The notes beneath the pieces were generated by a model. That model saw only the letters and a list, made by a program, of their open reading frames with translations, was not told the origin of the DNA and did not search any database. A stretch of 7,879 nucleotides of DNA from Leptospiraceae bacterium (GTDB taxonomy: Bacteria > Spirochaetota > Leptospiria > Turneriellales > Turneriellaceae): contig JAEUSA010000465.1 in NCBI GenBank assembly GCA_016788945.1, positions 1-7,879 on the forward strand, read 5' to 3'. Below, piece after piece: positions 1-6,692 of this stretch (its first letter is position 1; every line of letters starts with the position of its first letter). Made by a program: the position numbers and the translations under genes.

Positions 1-2319
1 GATATTGATCACCTCTATATACCAGCTGAAATAACCCCATTTGAATGCCGTTTTACGAGTGTAGCGCACGTCGAGGCGGTGCGATGAAGGGAATCTATTC
101 GTGTAAAGATTGCTATCGAATGTCGGAGAATATCGCGTCGTTGCCGCTGCCGAACAGTCATAACCCGGGGTACACGATGCACCGACGATAGGAGTATAGG
201 GATATCCAGAATACAGCTGAAACTGCGCGCCAATAGTGTTTGCACCCCAGCGAAAACCGGCGACAAGTTTCAAAGAATGCGGCTGCTCAAATTCGAATCG
301 GCCCCAATTACCGTAGCGTCTGCGCTCCCCCTGAGTGTAGGTATAGCTCACCCAGCCGTAGAATTCAATATTCTTGTCTTCTTTGTCTTTTCTGACCAGC
401 ACTTCGATGCCGCGCGCACGTAACTCGCCGTTATTTGTATAGTACTGACCGTTACTCGTCGATGTGGCAGATTCAAGCAGGCGGTCGAAATCGTTCATGA
501 AGCCTTCTGCCTTGAGCGTGTAGGCATTCAGGCGCTGCTCAACACCTACGGTGCGGTGCAATGCACGCTCGGGTTTCAGGTAATCGGCGACCACCACTTG
601 AGGCTGATAATTGAATACCTGATTGAAGTAAAAGGTATTCACCTGCGGGTAAGACTGGTATTGCCCACCGGCTACCGAAATTGTTGTTTCGCTCGGGAAT
701 TCATAGCTTAACAGCGCGCGTGGATCAATCGTCGCATTGCGGATGCGCGCGAGATAGTCGCTGCGTACGCCGGGTACAAAGCGCAGGCCGCCGAACTGAA
801 ACTTGTTTTCTGCGTAAGCAGAGAGTAGATGGTTATTGTCATTGAAATCAACGGGCACCGTGCGGAACAAAGCGCTGTTGCCGAGGTCGGGTTGCCCCGT
901 ACCAGGCAGCGTTGTCGTTTGCTGCTGCGTCTGACCGGACGATTTGAAGTAGTAGAGATTGTATTCCACCGCGGTGCGCAAGGTCGCAAAGTCGGCCCAT
1001 TCAAATTTTGTTTTGTCTTTGAGACCGAAAATATTCGGATAAACTTTGAGGTCGGTTGCACCGATCGTGCTCGTCGAACCGAGATCGGCATAGAAGTAAC
1101 TGTAGGTATAGCTGTTGTAGGCAATCAAGCGGTTGGTCAGTTTGCTCGAAGGGACATAGTCATAGTATAATCCCTGACTGTGCGATGACACATCGTTGCT
1201 GATATTGAAGTTTGACAGAACGGGATCTTCGCCTTCTTCCTTGCGCTTGGCTTTCTCTTCGGCGGTCAGGTTTCGGGTGAATTTCAGAGTATCATAGCTG
1301 CCGAAAAAAAGCGCGGTCAGCGCATGGCGACCGTTGTCGTCGAGAAAGACCTTGCCCTTGAGCTGGTAATCATAATACTCGGGCAGACGATCGATCGTTT
1401 TACCGGTGATGAGTTTGTAGATCGGAGGTACAAGCAGCGTCAGGTAGCCGATGCGACCCGAAGTAATCCAGTAGCCCGTGGGGCCTGTCTTTAATGGCGG
1501 AAAAGTTGCAGCACCGAGCGGATTCGCCGCGCCTTTGCCTTCGTTCTGGCCGCCGGTAATGCGCACCTCGCCACCGGCATTTTTTCCCCATTTGTTTTTC
1601 AACAGAAAGTTGGATGAAATCAGTGAAACATCCACCACACCGCCGAATTCTTTTACTTCGTCGATAGTCTGGATATCGATAATCGCACCGACAGCTCCGC
1701 CGAATTGCGAGGGAAACGCGGACGAGTAGAGATCCAACTCGCGCATCATGTCGTTCGAGATAATCGATTGTAGACCGCCGAAGTGCTGCGGGTTCGGTAC
1801 GGGAATGTCGTCGATAAAATAACGGTTTGCCTTATCGCCGGCACCGCGGATAATCAGTGGCCCGAAAAAACCGCCGGGACGAATCACGCCGGGAAGCGTG
1901 GCCAGGGCATTGATCGCGTCGCCGAAAGTTGCAGGCGTTTCCTTGAGCTGCTCGACAGAAAGCGTATTTCTGCCTAATTTTTGTATGTCGCGTTCGGCGC
2001 GCAATTTTACGGTTTGCGTCCGCGTCACCGGTAGACTCATGCGTATGTCGCGCTTCAGCGCCTTGTCGAGGCGGATTTTTTCATTATAATTTTTTAACCC
2101 GGGTGCGGTGATGACCAGAGTGTATTCGCCGGCAGCGGGTACCGCGGCCGCGTATGTACCGTCGGGATTAATGCGGCTTTTGAATTTGGCTTCGGGTATG
2201 ATGACGGTGCCGAACTCCACCGGCTCGCCCGTACTTTCATTGAACACCCGCCCCGAGACAGTCAATGCCTGCGCATAGACCGCAGGCGCAAGGAGCAGCA
2301 GGGATACAAACCTAACCAT
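1..2319 (-). CDS. TonB-dependent outer-membrane receptor with N-terminal carboxypeptidase-regulatory-like domain (3' end outside window)
   Basis: Outer-membrane beta-barrel that should import a bound ligand using TonB/ExbB/ExbD energy; the ligand cannot be told from sequence. I checked the frame codon by codon and it is open for 773 residues to the left edge. Residues 1-16 form a short signal peptide (MVRF, a Leu-rich core, then VYA before Gln17). Residues 18-95 resemble the CarboxypepD regulatory-like beta-sandwich (SGRVFNESTGEPVEFGTV, then NPDGTY). VKLRAER follows, like the usual TonB-box/plug junction. The plug is about 105-215, with LPGVIRPGG, IIRG and YFIDDIPVP. The barrel follows, up to RLDVRY and YIEVINI, which are typical of the last strands, so only a few tens of residues are probably missing. 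The only two cysteines I find are C716 and C722. The ATG at 2319 fits the signal peptide but has no clear Shine-Dalgarno; an in-frame TTG at 2337 is possible, and the upstream stop is at 2365-2367. No tonB or exb gene is nearby. Confidence 0.93.
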   Translation of the reverse strand, partial: MVRFVSLLLLAPAVYAQALTVSGRVFNESTGEPVEFGTVIIPEAKFKSRINPDGTYAAAVPAAGEYTLVITAPGLKNYNEKIRLDKALKRDIRMSLPVTRTQTVKLRAERDIQKLGRNTLSVEQLKETPATFGDAINALATLPGVIRPGGFFGPLIIRGAGDKANRYFIDDIPVPNPQHFGGLQSIISNDMMRELDLYSSAFPSQFGGAVGAIIDIQTIDEVKEFGGVVDVSLISSNFLLKNKWGKNAGGEVRITGGQNEGKGAANPLGAATFPPLKTGPTGYWITSGRIGYLTLLVPPIYKLITGKTIDRLPEYYDYQLKGKVFLDDNGRHALTALFFGSYDTLKFTRNLTAEEKAKRKEEGEDPVLSNFNISNDVSSHSQGLYYDYVPSSKLTNRLIAYNSYTYSYFYADLGSTSTIGATDLKVYPNIFGLKDKTKFEWADFATLRTAVEYNLYYFKSSGQTQQQTTTLPGTGQPDLGNSALFRTVPVDFNDNNHLLSAYAENKFQFGGLRFVPGVRSDYLARIRNATIDPRALLSYEFPSETTISVAGGQYQSYPQVNTFYFNQVFNYQPQVVVADYLKPERALHRTVGVEQRLNAYTLKAEGFMNDFDRLLESATSTSNGQYYTNNGELRARGIEVLVRKDKEDKNIEFYGWVSYTYTQGERRRYGNWGRFEFEQPHSLKLVAGFRWGANTIGAQFQLYSGYPYTPIVGASCTPGYDCSAAATTRYSPTFDSNLYTNRFPSSHRLDVRYTRKTAFKWGYFSWYIEVINI

Positions 2320-2355
2320 TTGGTTGAAAGATAACAAAAAGACAGCGCGTAAACC

Positions 2356-2381
2356 AAAATATGTCTAATGTTATATGTCAA
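2356..2381 (-). promoter_or_regulatory. Possible promoter of the receptor gene
   Basis: On the minus strand a perfect -35 hexamer TTGACA lies at 2381-2376, inside the centre of the inverted repeat. No good -10 is found at 16-18 bases; the best following match is TATTTT at 2361-2356, with only a 14-base gap. TATAAC (2375-2370) matches the -10 consensus at 5 of 6 positions but has a poor -35 before it. The exact promoter is therefore uncertain, but any promoter here would be overlapped by the palindrome, as expected for a regulated transporter gene. Confidence 0.3.
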
Positions 2382-2393
2382 CATTGGACATAT
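2359..2393. promoter_or_regulatory. 35-base array of 7-mers, near-perfect inverted repeat; candidate operator or terminator hairpin
   Basis: The 7-mer ATATGTC starts at 2359 and 2373 and recurs inverted as GACATAT at 2387, so the three copies are exactly 14 bases apart. The intervening 7-mers, TAATGTT (2366) and AACATTG (2380), are also inverted copies with one difference. Overall, arms 2359-2372 and 2380-2393 pair at 13 of 14 positions around a 7-base centre. The only exception is T2366 against G2386. The element lies in the 112-base gap between the 827-residue gene and the receptor, 40 bases upstream of the receptor start. The design suits a dimeric repressor or activator site. On the minus strand it is followed by TTTTGGTTT, so an AT-rich intrinsic terminator for the 827-residue gene is the alternative. 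The rest of the gap (2320-2358, 2394-2431) shows nothing else I can name. Confidence 0.55.
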
Positions 2394-2431
2394 GGCCGCC
2401 GAGGTCAATATACAGCCATGGGTACATTGTC

Positions 2432-4915
2432 TCAGTACTCCATATTATAGAACTTGCGGGTTTCGATCAGCTCTTTGGGCAACGATTTGTTTTCGCGTTC
2501 ATACTTCGTATAGCGTGGAGTCAGTTCGTTTGCCTTTTTCTTTCTGATATTGATCGATTTCTGCACCACATCGGTATAACTTGGCAGTTTGAGTAGGCGT
2601 TCGCGTATTTCTTTGGCGAAGGGAGCATGTTTCGTGAAGATTTTTCTGGTCACCCGATTCATCCGCTGGGAGCCCTCAGATTCAAAACGCATATAAACAG
2701 TATAATCGTTCACAAATCGTGCACGGTCGTCGCGAAATCGTTTGAAGTCTTCGGCGAGTTTTTCCTTAATTTCTTCAGAAAGCTCTTTGCTCTTGTAATA
2801 GAATTGCACGTAATCGGTATAATCGGCCGTAAGCGAAGATACGGAAATGTTGTTCCAGTCGGGACCCATCGTCGTCTTGCACATTTCCCAGCGGTACGTG
2901 CCTATCGCGCGCAGCAGCATCATGTGCAGGTCTGCCGTCACCATGATCGGGGCGATCAGCCTACCGCGCGACATACGATCGTTGCCCTCGCGGTCTTGCC
3001 AGAATTGTATCACGGTGCCGATCGAAGGCACGAGAACGATATTCGGTGTAATCTGTACTTGTATGAATTCGCGCTGGATATTCATCGCCTCATTGGTATA
3101 GAGTACCTCGCGGTGGAACGCTCCGAAATCCGTCTGGACGATTTTTCTCACCTGTTCGACAATCGTGTCTTTGGTGATGATGACTTTGTTCAGTGGCTGG
3201 GTTATCTGATGGCGCGTCAGAATGTTCAGGTGGCTGGAAATATTGCCCGAGCACAACCGGCAGTTCATTTGCAGCATTTCTTTGATTTCAAATTTCACAC
3301 GGGCTTCGGGTGAATTTATTTCTGGCGGCAGATCAGATTCTCGCCGCCATTTTTTGTCGCGGTTAGCGGGGTCTTGGCGCAGGGTTTCAAAAAACGTGAG
3401 CCCCATCTCGCTGACACTCGTCGTTACTTTTCTGTCGTAAATTGCCGTCAGCCATTCGGTTACCGTGTAGATCGGCAGCCACGAATCGCCTTTACCGTAA
3501 CTTGCGGTCGAAAGCACGGAGAGGTGTTCTGCATCGAGCTGCGTTTCATCCATAAAGCCATAATCGAAGAACAACCGCATATAACGCGGCAGGTCGGCTC
3601 TTTTTTTCAGGTGTTTGAGAATGGCGCGTTCAAATACTTCCCAGAATTGCAGGTTAACGCGGCGGCGTAGTTTGCGCACATCGTCGTCTGAACCATCGAG
3701 CGGATTCTTAAATTTCTTGAGAGTATCCCAATCCTTCTTGAATTGTGTCGCCTTATCAGCAGGGGTTTCGCTCCATTGCAGAATTTTGTCGACCGCGCCG
3801 GAAAATTCGCTGAGGTCACCGGCGAGCTGCACATTTTCGCTCGGGCTTGCTGCCGCGGGTTTGGCTTGCTCTTTACCGGCCGCCGCTTTCTGCAATTTCT
3901 GCAGCGCTGCCTGCGGGTAGGGGGGATACGCAATTTCTGCAAACGATAGCAGTTTGTCCCTGATCGCCGTAAACCCTTCGGTGAAATACGTGCACGACGC
4001 CAGAATATCATCGCGGCTGGCGCTATTGGTATTGGTCTCCATCAGCTCGGCCTGCAGTGCAAACTTGGCGAGCCACGAATAATCACCCACGAGCATGCGC
4101 TGCAAAAACTGCTGCATTTCGCCGAGCCGCCGGTCGATCTCGGCGCCGGTCTGCGCGATAAGCTCGCTCGCGGCCTCGCCTGCGGTATGCAATAACTGCG
4201 GATCTCTCACGGCGATTACGCCCAGCGCGTCCTGCGGCAGCGACACAAGGCGGCGCAACAGCAGCACCGAATTGGGGTCGTTTTTCTTTTCGGCCACGGT
4301 TTCGATCTGGTTTTTGGCCGAGCGAAGAAAGTTGATATTCAGTGGTTTGACAATATTGCCGCCGCGTTCGGTGAAATCTTGTACCAGCGATCGGGCAACA
4401 GGAAGCAGCGGATCGGTAAAACCGCTGTCACTTTTCGCATCCGGGGCGAATTTATCGGGCAACAGGGCTGACAAGGCGATGGATAAACCCTGCTCGTAAC
4501 TGCCGAGCTGGTGCCCGGTGGCTTCAGCCTGTTCGGCCTTGGCTTCGAGGTCGGTGAGATCTTTGTAAACAGATTTGAGCGCGAGCACTCCGATATTGGG
4601 TTTTGCGGCAATGAGTTTCAGCAGATAATCTTTGTTGCTCGGGTAAACACTGACCTCGCTCTGCGCCGAGGTGACAATATGGTATGCGCTGCGCGATTGT
4701 GAAAAAAGCGACGCGGCAGCGATGACTGCCGGAGCGTTAACATTATACAGCGGCCGCAGAATGGGCTGCCCGACCGGGCCGGTTTCGACACTGTTTACCG
4801 ATACCTGCCCCTTCTGCAGAATCACCAGCGAGCGGACAATCTGGCCTTTCGCTGCGATGACCTGACCGGCCGGCACTTGTTGGTTGGCGCCGCTGCGCTC
4901 CGCGATACTCTGCAT
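2432..4915 (-). CDS. Large cytoplasmic protein with N-terminal cyclic-nucleotide-binding-like domain and uncharacterised C-terminal region
   Basis: 827 residues with no signal peptide or clear membrane segment. Residues 13-100 read like a CRP-type cNMP-binding beta-roll: VPAGQVIAAKGQ, then LVILQKGQVSV, then SLFSQSRSAYHIVTSA at the phosphate-binding cassette. R75 matches the phosphate-contacting Arg, but the usual GEL before it is replaced by A66-A67-A68, so the ribose-binding Glu is absent. No CRP-type DNA-binding helix-turn-helix follows, so this is not an ordinary CRP/FNR regulator. Residues 100-340 look helical. An Ala/Lys/Pro-rich linker spans about 341-365. Residues 366-827 form a long charged region with a CRLC pair (C552, C555) and a notable stretch, 629-687, containing FWQDREGND, SRGRLIAP and RWEMCK. 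I recall similar large cNMP-domain proteins annotated in spirochaetes but cannot name a function. The ATG at 4915 is the only usable start before the in-frame stop at 4952-4954. It begins 44 bases after rsmA ends, so co-transcription is possible. Confidence 0.85.
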   Translation of the reverse strand: MQSIAERSGANQQVPAGQVIAAKGQIVRSLVILQKGQVSVNSVETGPVGQPILRPLYNVNAPAVIAAASLFSQSRSAYHIVTSAQSEVSVYPSNKDYLLKLIAAKPNIGVLALKSVYKDLTDLEAKAEQAEATGHQLGSYEQGLSIALSALLPDKFAPDAKSDSGFTDPLLPVARSLVQDFTERGGNIVKPLNINFLRSAKNQIETVAEKKNDPNSVLLLRRLVSLPQDALGVIAVRDPQLLHTAGEAASELIAQTGAEIDRRLGEMQQFLQRMLVGDYSWLAKFALQAELMETNTNSASRDDILASCTYFTEGFTAIRDKLLSFAEIAYPPYPQAALQKLQKAAAGKEQAKPAAASPSENVQLAGDLSEFSGAVDKILQWSETPADKATQFKKDWDTLKKFKNPLDGSDDDVRKLRRRVNLQFWEVFERAILKHLKKRADLPRYMRLFFDYGFMDETQLDAEHLSVLSTASYGKGDSWLPIYTVTEWLTAIYDRKVTTSVSEMGLTFFETLRQDPANRDKKWRRESDLPPEINSPEARVKFEIKEMLQMNCRLCSGNISSHLNILTRHQITQPLNKVIITKDTIVEQVRKIVQTDFGAFHREVLYTNEAMNIQREFIQVQITPNIVLVPSIGTVIQFWQDREGNDRMSRGRLIAPIMVTADLHMMLLRAIGTYRWEMCKTTMGPDWNNISVSSLTADYTDYVQFYYKSKELSEEIKEKLAEDFKRFRDDRARFVNDYTVYMRFESEGSQRMNRVTRKIFTKHAPFAKEIRERLLKLPSYTDVVQKSINIRKKKANELTPRYTKYERENKSLPKELIETRKFYNMEY

Positions 4916-4937
4916 GAGACCGCCAACACTGGTTAAA

Positions 4938-4960
4938 CGTGAGCCGGCACGTCAAGTATT
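4938..4960 (-). promoter_or_regulatory. Copy 1 of a 23-base motif shared with the fliA leader
   Basis: The plus-strand core ACGTCAAGT (4949-4957) is identical to 6648-6656 upstream of fliA. The full 23 bases match 17 of 23 without gaps. On the minus strand the core reads ACTTGACGT, containing a -35-like TTGACG (4955-4950) about 40 bases before the ATG at 4915. No convincing -10 is found at normal spacing. The motif overlaps the last base of the rsmA stop codon. It also overlaps a short 5-bp inverted repeat, ACGTG/CACGT, at 4937-4952. It may be a promoter part or a regulator site. Confidence 0.35.
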
Positions 4961-5772
4961 CATGCGCACAAATAATCGTAGAGCGCACAAAAATCGGCCG
5001 CCGAAAGGTCATCGGCGCGTCTTTTCATGAGTTCTTCCAGAGCGGGGGGCAGGGCAGCCAGCCGTGGCGCCCAACCAGCACTTACTGGTTCTTTGTCCCA
5101 AAACGGGTTTTTTTTCAAGGCGGTGCCGAGGGCTTTTCGTTTTCCCCAAAAGGCTGCCTTGAGCAGCAGACGCAAATGCGGCCGCGACCTGCCGGGTTTG
5201 CGGGAAAAACTGAGCAGCGCCGCGTCAACATTCGGTGGTGGATAAAAACTGTGGCGTGATATTTTTCCCGTCATACGTATCTCGCCGATAGCGGAAAGCG
5301 CAATTGCCAGAGACGAACCGCGTCCGGCGGCGAGGCGTTCTGCCACTTCGAGCTGCACGCCGAACAGGCCGTGTTCTATTTGTGGGCATTCGCCGGTGAT
5401 TCGTAGTAACAGCTCCGACGTAATATAGAATGGCAGATTACCCACGACCGCGGTGCAATCGCTGATGGGTGGTTTTGTGACGTCTACCTCAAGAAAGTCG
5501 CCCTCCATCACCACTACTTGTGGAGCGGTATAATTCTGGCGCAGGCGTTCTGCCAGCGAGCGATCTTTTTCGACCAGCACCATGCGGTGGCCGCGAGCGA
5601 GAAAAATTTCGGTCCATGCTCCAAGTCCGGGGCCGATTTCCAGAATTACGGCATCCGCCGGTATATGCACTGCGGCATTGGCGACGACGTGTGTGTCTAC
5701 CTGAAAATTCTGCCCAAACATTTTCAACGGAGAAATGCCAAGTTGCTTGAGAATTTTTGATGGATGGAGCAT
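4960..5772 (-). CDS. rsmA: 16S rRNA (adenine1518-N6/adenine1519-N6)-dimethyltransferase RsmA (KsgA)
   Basis: Uses S-adenosylmethionine to dimethylate the two adjacent adenines in helix 45 of 16S rRNA during late 30S assembly in the cytoplasm. At 270 residues it has the normal family length. Visible motifs are FGQNF (19-23), the SAM-binding motif I EIGPGLGAWTE (45-55), acidic E68 of motif II in VEKD, GDFLEVD (91-97), and the catalytic motif IV NLPF (112-115), where most KsgA proteins have NLPY. The segment FYPPPNVDAALLSF (176-189) and the C-terminal KAAFWGKRKALGTALKKN (205-222) correspond to the usual FxPxPxVDS and FxxRRKxLxNxL blocks. It could be confused with Erm methylases, but this C-terminal domain and the lack of transfer signs favour RsmA. 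The ATG at 5772 has no Shine-Dalgarno and follows a U-rich run; the next in-frame ATG (residue 18) abuts FGQNF and looks too late. Confidence 0.96.
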   Translation of the reverse strand: MLHPSKILKQLGISPLKMFGQNFQVDTHVVANAAVHIPADAVILEIGPGLGAWTEIFLARGHRMVLVEKDRSLAERLRQNYTAPQVVVMEGDFLEVDVTKPPISDCTAVVGNLPFYITSELLLRITGECPQIEHGLFGVQLEVAERLAAGRGSSLAIALSAIGEIRMTGKISRHSFYPPPNVDAALLSFSRKPGRSRPHLRLLLKAAFWGKRKALGTALKKNPFWDKEPVSAGWAPRLAALPPALEELMKRRADDLSAADFCALYDYLCA

Positions 5773-5775
5773 AAG

Positions 5776-5801
5776 AAAAATATGCGCTGATCGATGCAGC
5801 G
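5776..5801 (-). terminator. Candidate intrinsic terminator after fliA, directly before rsmA
   Basis: Minus-strand RNA would form a stem CGCTG/CAGCG (5801-5797 with 5789-5785) around a 7-base loop. After CAU A it is followed by a run of five U (5780-5776) and then CUU. The stem is short but G+C-rich and the hairpin plus U-run layout is typical. It lies 25 bases after the fliA stop codon and the U-run ends a few bases before the rsmA ATG. It may be a partial terminator or attenuator rather than a full stop. Confidence 0.5.
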
Positions 5802-5825
5802 TTTGAGCTGAAGTAATTGGCGAGT

Positions 5826-6617
5826 TTACATCAGGCTTTTCATCTGGGAAAGCCGACCCCTGAGGCGCATGATTGCTTTCGTGTGTAACTGCGAGACACG
5901 AGATTCAGTAACTTCAAGAACTTCACCGATTTCTTTGAGCGTGAGGTCTTCGTAATAATAGAGGACGATAACTTTTTTCTCACGATCGGGCAACTTTTTG
6001 ATGCACTCGACGATCATGTTCTTGATCTCTTCGCGCTCGACAATGGTGTCCGGGTTGAGCGCTTCGGGTGATTCGAGCGTGTCGACGAATACCATTTCTT
6101 CGTTCTCGTCGTTGCCATGCCAGACATCGTTGAGTGAAATCAGCGACGTACCGGAAATTTTCGACATTAGATCGTGGAATTCTTCGATGTCGATATCGAG
6201 TTCTTGCGCGATCTCTTCGTCTTCTGCGGTACGGCCCATACGGTTTTCGAGCTCGAGAATGATTTTCTCAACCTGTTTGGCCTTTTGTCTGATCGAGCGG
6301 GGAATCCAATCGACATTACGCAGTTCGTCGAAAATACCACCCCGTACGCGGGTCATCGCATAGGTCTTGAATTTTACTTCTTTTGAAGGATCGTATTTTT
6401 CAATCGCATCTAACAGGCCGAATGTACCGTAACTCACAAGGTCATCGAATTCGACGTTGTGCGGCATGCCCACCGCGACCTTGCCGGCCACATATTTGAC
6501 TAGCGGCGCATATTTTTTGATGAAATATTCGCGCAGTTTGGGCTCGCGGGATTTTTTGTACTCTTCCCACAGGGTTTGCTCATCGGTTTCGTCATACTTC
6601 TTGGGATCAATGGGCAT
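5826..6617 (-). CDS. fliA: RNA polymerase sigma-28 factor FliA (WhiG), flagellar/motility sigma
   Basis: Alternative sigma factor that directs core RNA polymerase to late flagellar and chemotaxis promoters; usually held by the anti-sigma FlgM until hook completion. At 263 residues the length is normal. Region 2 spans about 27-98: [17 protein letters not shown], then [20 protein letters not shown], then [18 protein letters not shown]. Region 3 starts at [11 protein letters not shown] (104-114) and includes the [11 protein letters not shown] segment typical of the family. Region 4 is 205-255, with [17 protein letters not shown] and the helix-turn-helix [20 protein letters not shown]. The sequence looks very close to spirochaete FliA from memory. 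The ATG at 6617 has a good Shine-Dalgarno. Unlike the usual arrangement behind flhA-flhF-flhG, no flagellar gene is visible on either side: an oxidoreductase gene lies upstream and rsmA downstream. Confidence 0.96.
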   Translation of the reverse strand: MPIDPKKYDETDEQTLWEEYKKSREPKLREYFIKKYAPLVKYVAGKVAVGMPHNVEFDDLVSYGTFGLLDAIEKYDPSKEVKFKTYAMTRVRGGIFDELRNVDWIPRSIRQKAKQVEKIILELENRMGRTAEDEEIAQELDIDIEEFHDLMSKISGTSLISLNDVWHGNDENEEMVFVDTLESPEALNPDTIVEREEIKNMIVECIKKLPDREKKVIVLYYYEDLTLKEIGEVLEVTESRVSQLHTKAIMRLRGRLSQMKSLM

Positions 6618-6621
6618 TATG

Positions 6622-6627
6622 TCACCC
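6622..6627 (-). promoter_or_regulatory. Ribosome binding site of fliA
   Basis: GGGTGA on the minus strand ends 4 bases before the ATG at 6617, matching the GGTGA end of the anti-Shine-Dalgarno complement at a normal spacing. It is the clearest ribosome binding site in the window and supports this start. Its first two bases form the end of a small stem (6626-6645). Confidence 0.6.
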
Positions 6628-6645
6628 GTGCTTCGTCGTGCACGG
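6626..6645 (-). other. Small GC-rich hairpin in the fliA leader
   Basis: CCGTGC (6626-6631) and GCACGG (6640-6645) can pair as a 6-bp stem with an 8-base loop. In the minus-strand mRNA the 3' arm runs straight into the fliA Shine-Dalgarno. It is not followed by a U-run, so it is not a terminator for the upstream oxidoreductase gene. A stem of this size can arise by chance. Confidence 0.25.
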
Positions 6646-6659
6646 CTACGTCAAGTGTT
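6637..6659 (-). promoter_or_regulatory. Copy 2 of the 23-base motif, upstream of fliA
   Basis: The plus-strand core ACGTCAAGT (6648-6656) is identical to 4949-4957, and the 23-base block matches the other copy at 17 positions. Its lower end is 20 bases from the fliA ATG, against 23 bases for the other copy and its gene. On the minus strand it contains TTGACG (6654-6649), but no recognisable -10 follows at 16-18 bases. I found no sigma-28-type TAAA / GCCGATAA promoter in this gap. Confidence 0.35.
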
Positions 6660-6692
6660 TTCACCCACTCATCTGCGCACTGCACAGAAAAA

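Noticed and set aside
708..1124. 138-codon minus-strand open frame within the receptor gene
   Set aside because: It lies in a different frame of the same strand as the receptor, which is open throughout; the Ser/Arg-rich product is a frame shadow, not a sign of frameshift.
2627..3313. 228-codon open frame on the plus strand
   Set aside because: It lies wholly antisense to the 827-residue gene, its translation is His/Arg-rich with no recognisable domain, and there is no ribosome site; it is a by-product of codon bias in the real gene.
4095..4499. 134-codon open frame on the plus strand rich in Ser and Arg
   Set aside because: Antisense to the 827-residue gene, with composition typical of a reverse-frame shadow.
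4927..4955. Standard sigma-70 promoter built on TTGACG before the 827-residue gene
   Set aside because: At a 17-base spacing the -10 position reads CCAGTG, and the equivalent at the fliA copy reads GCACGG; neither resembles TATAAT, so I keep it only as a shared motif.
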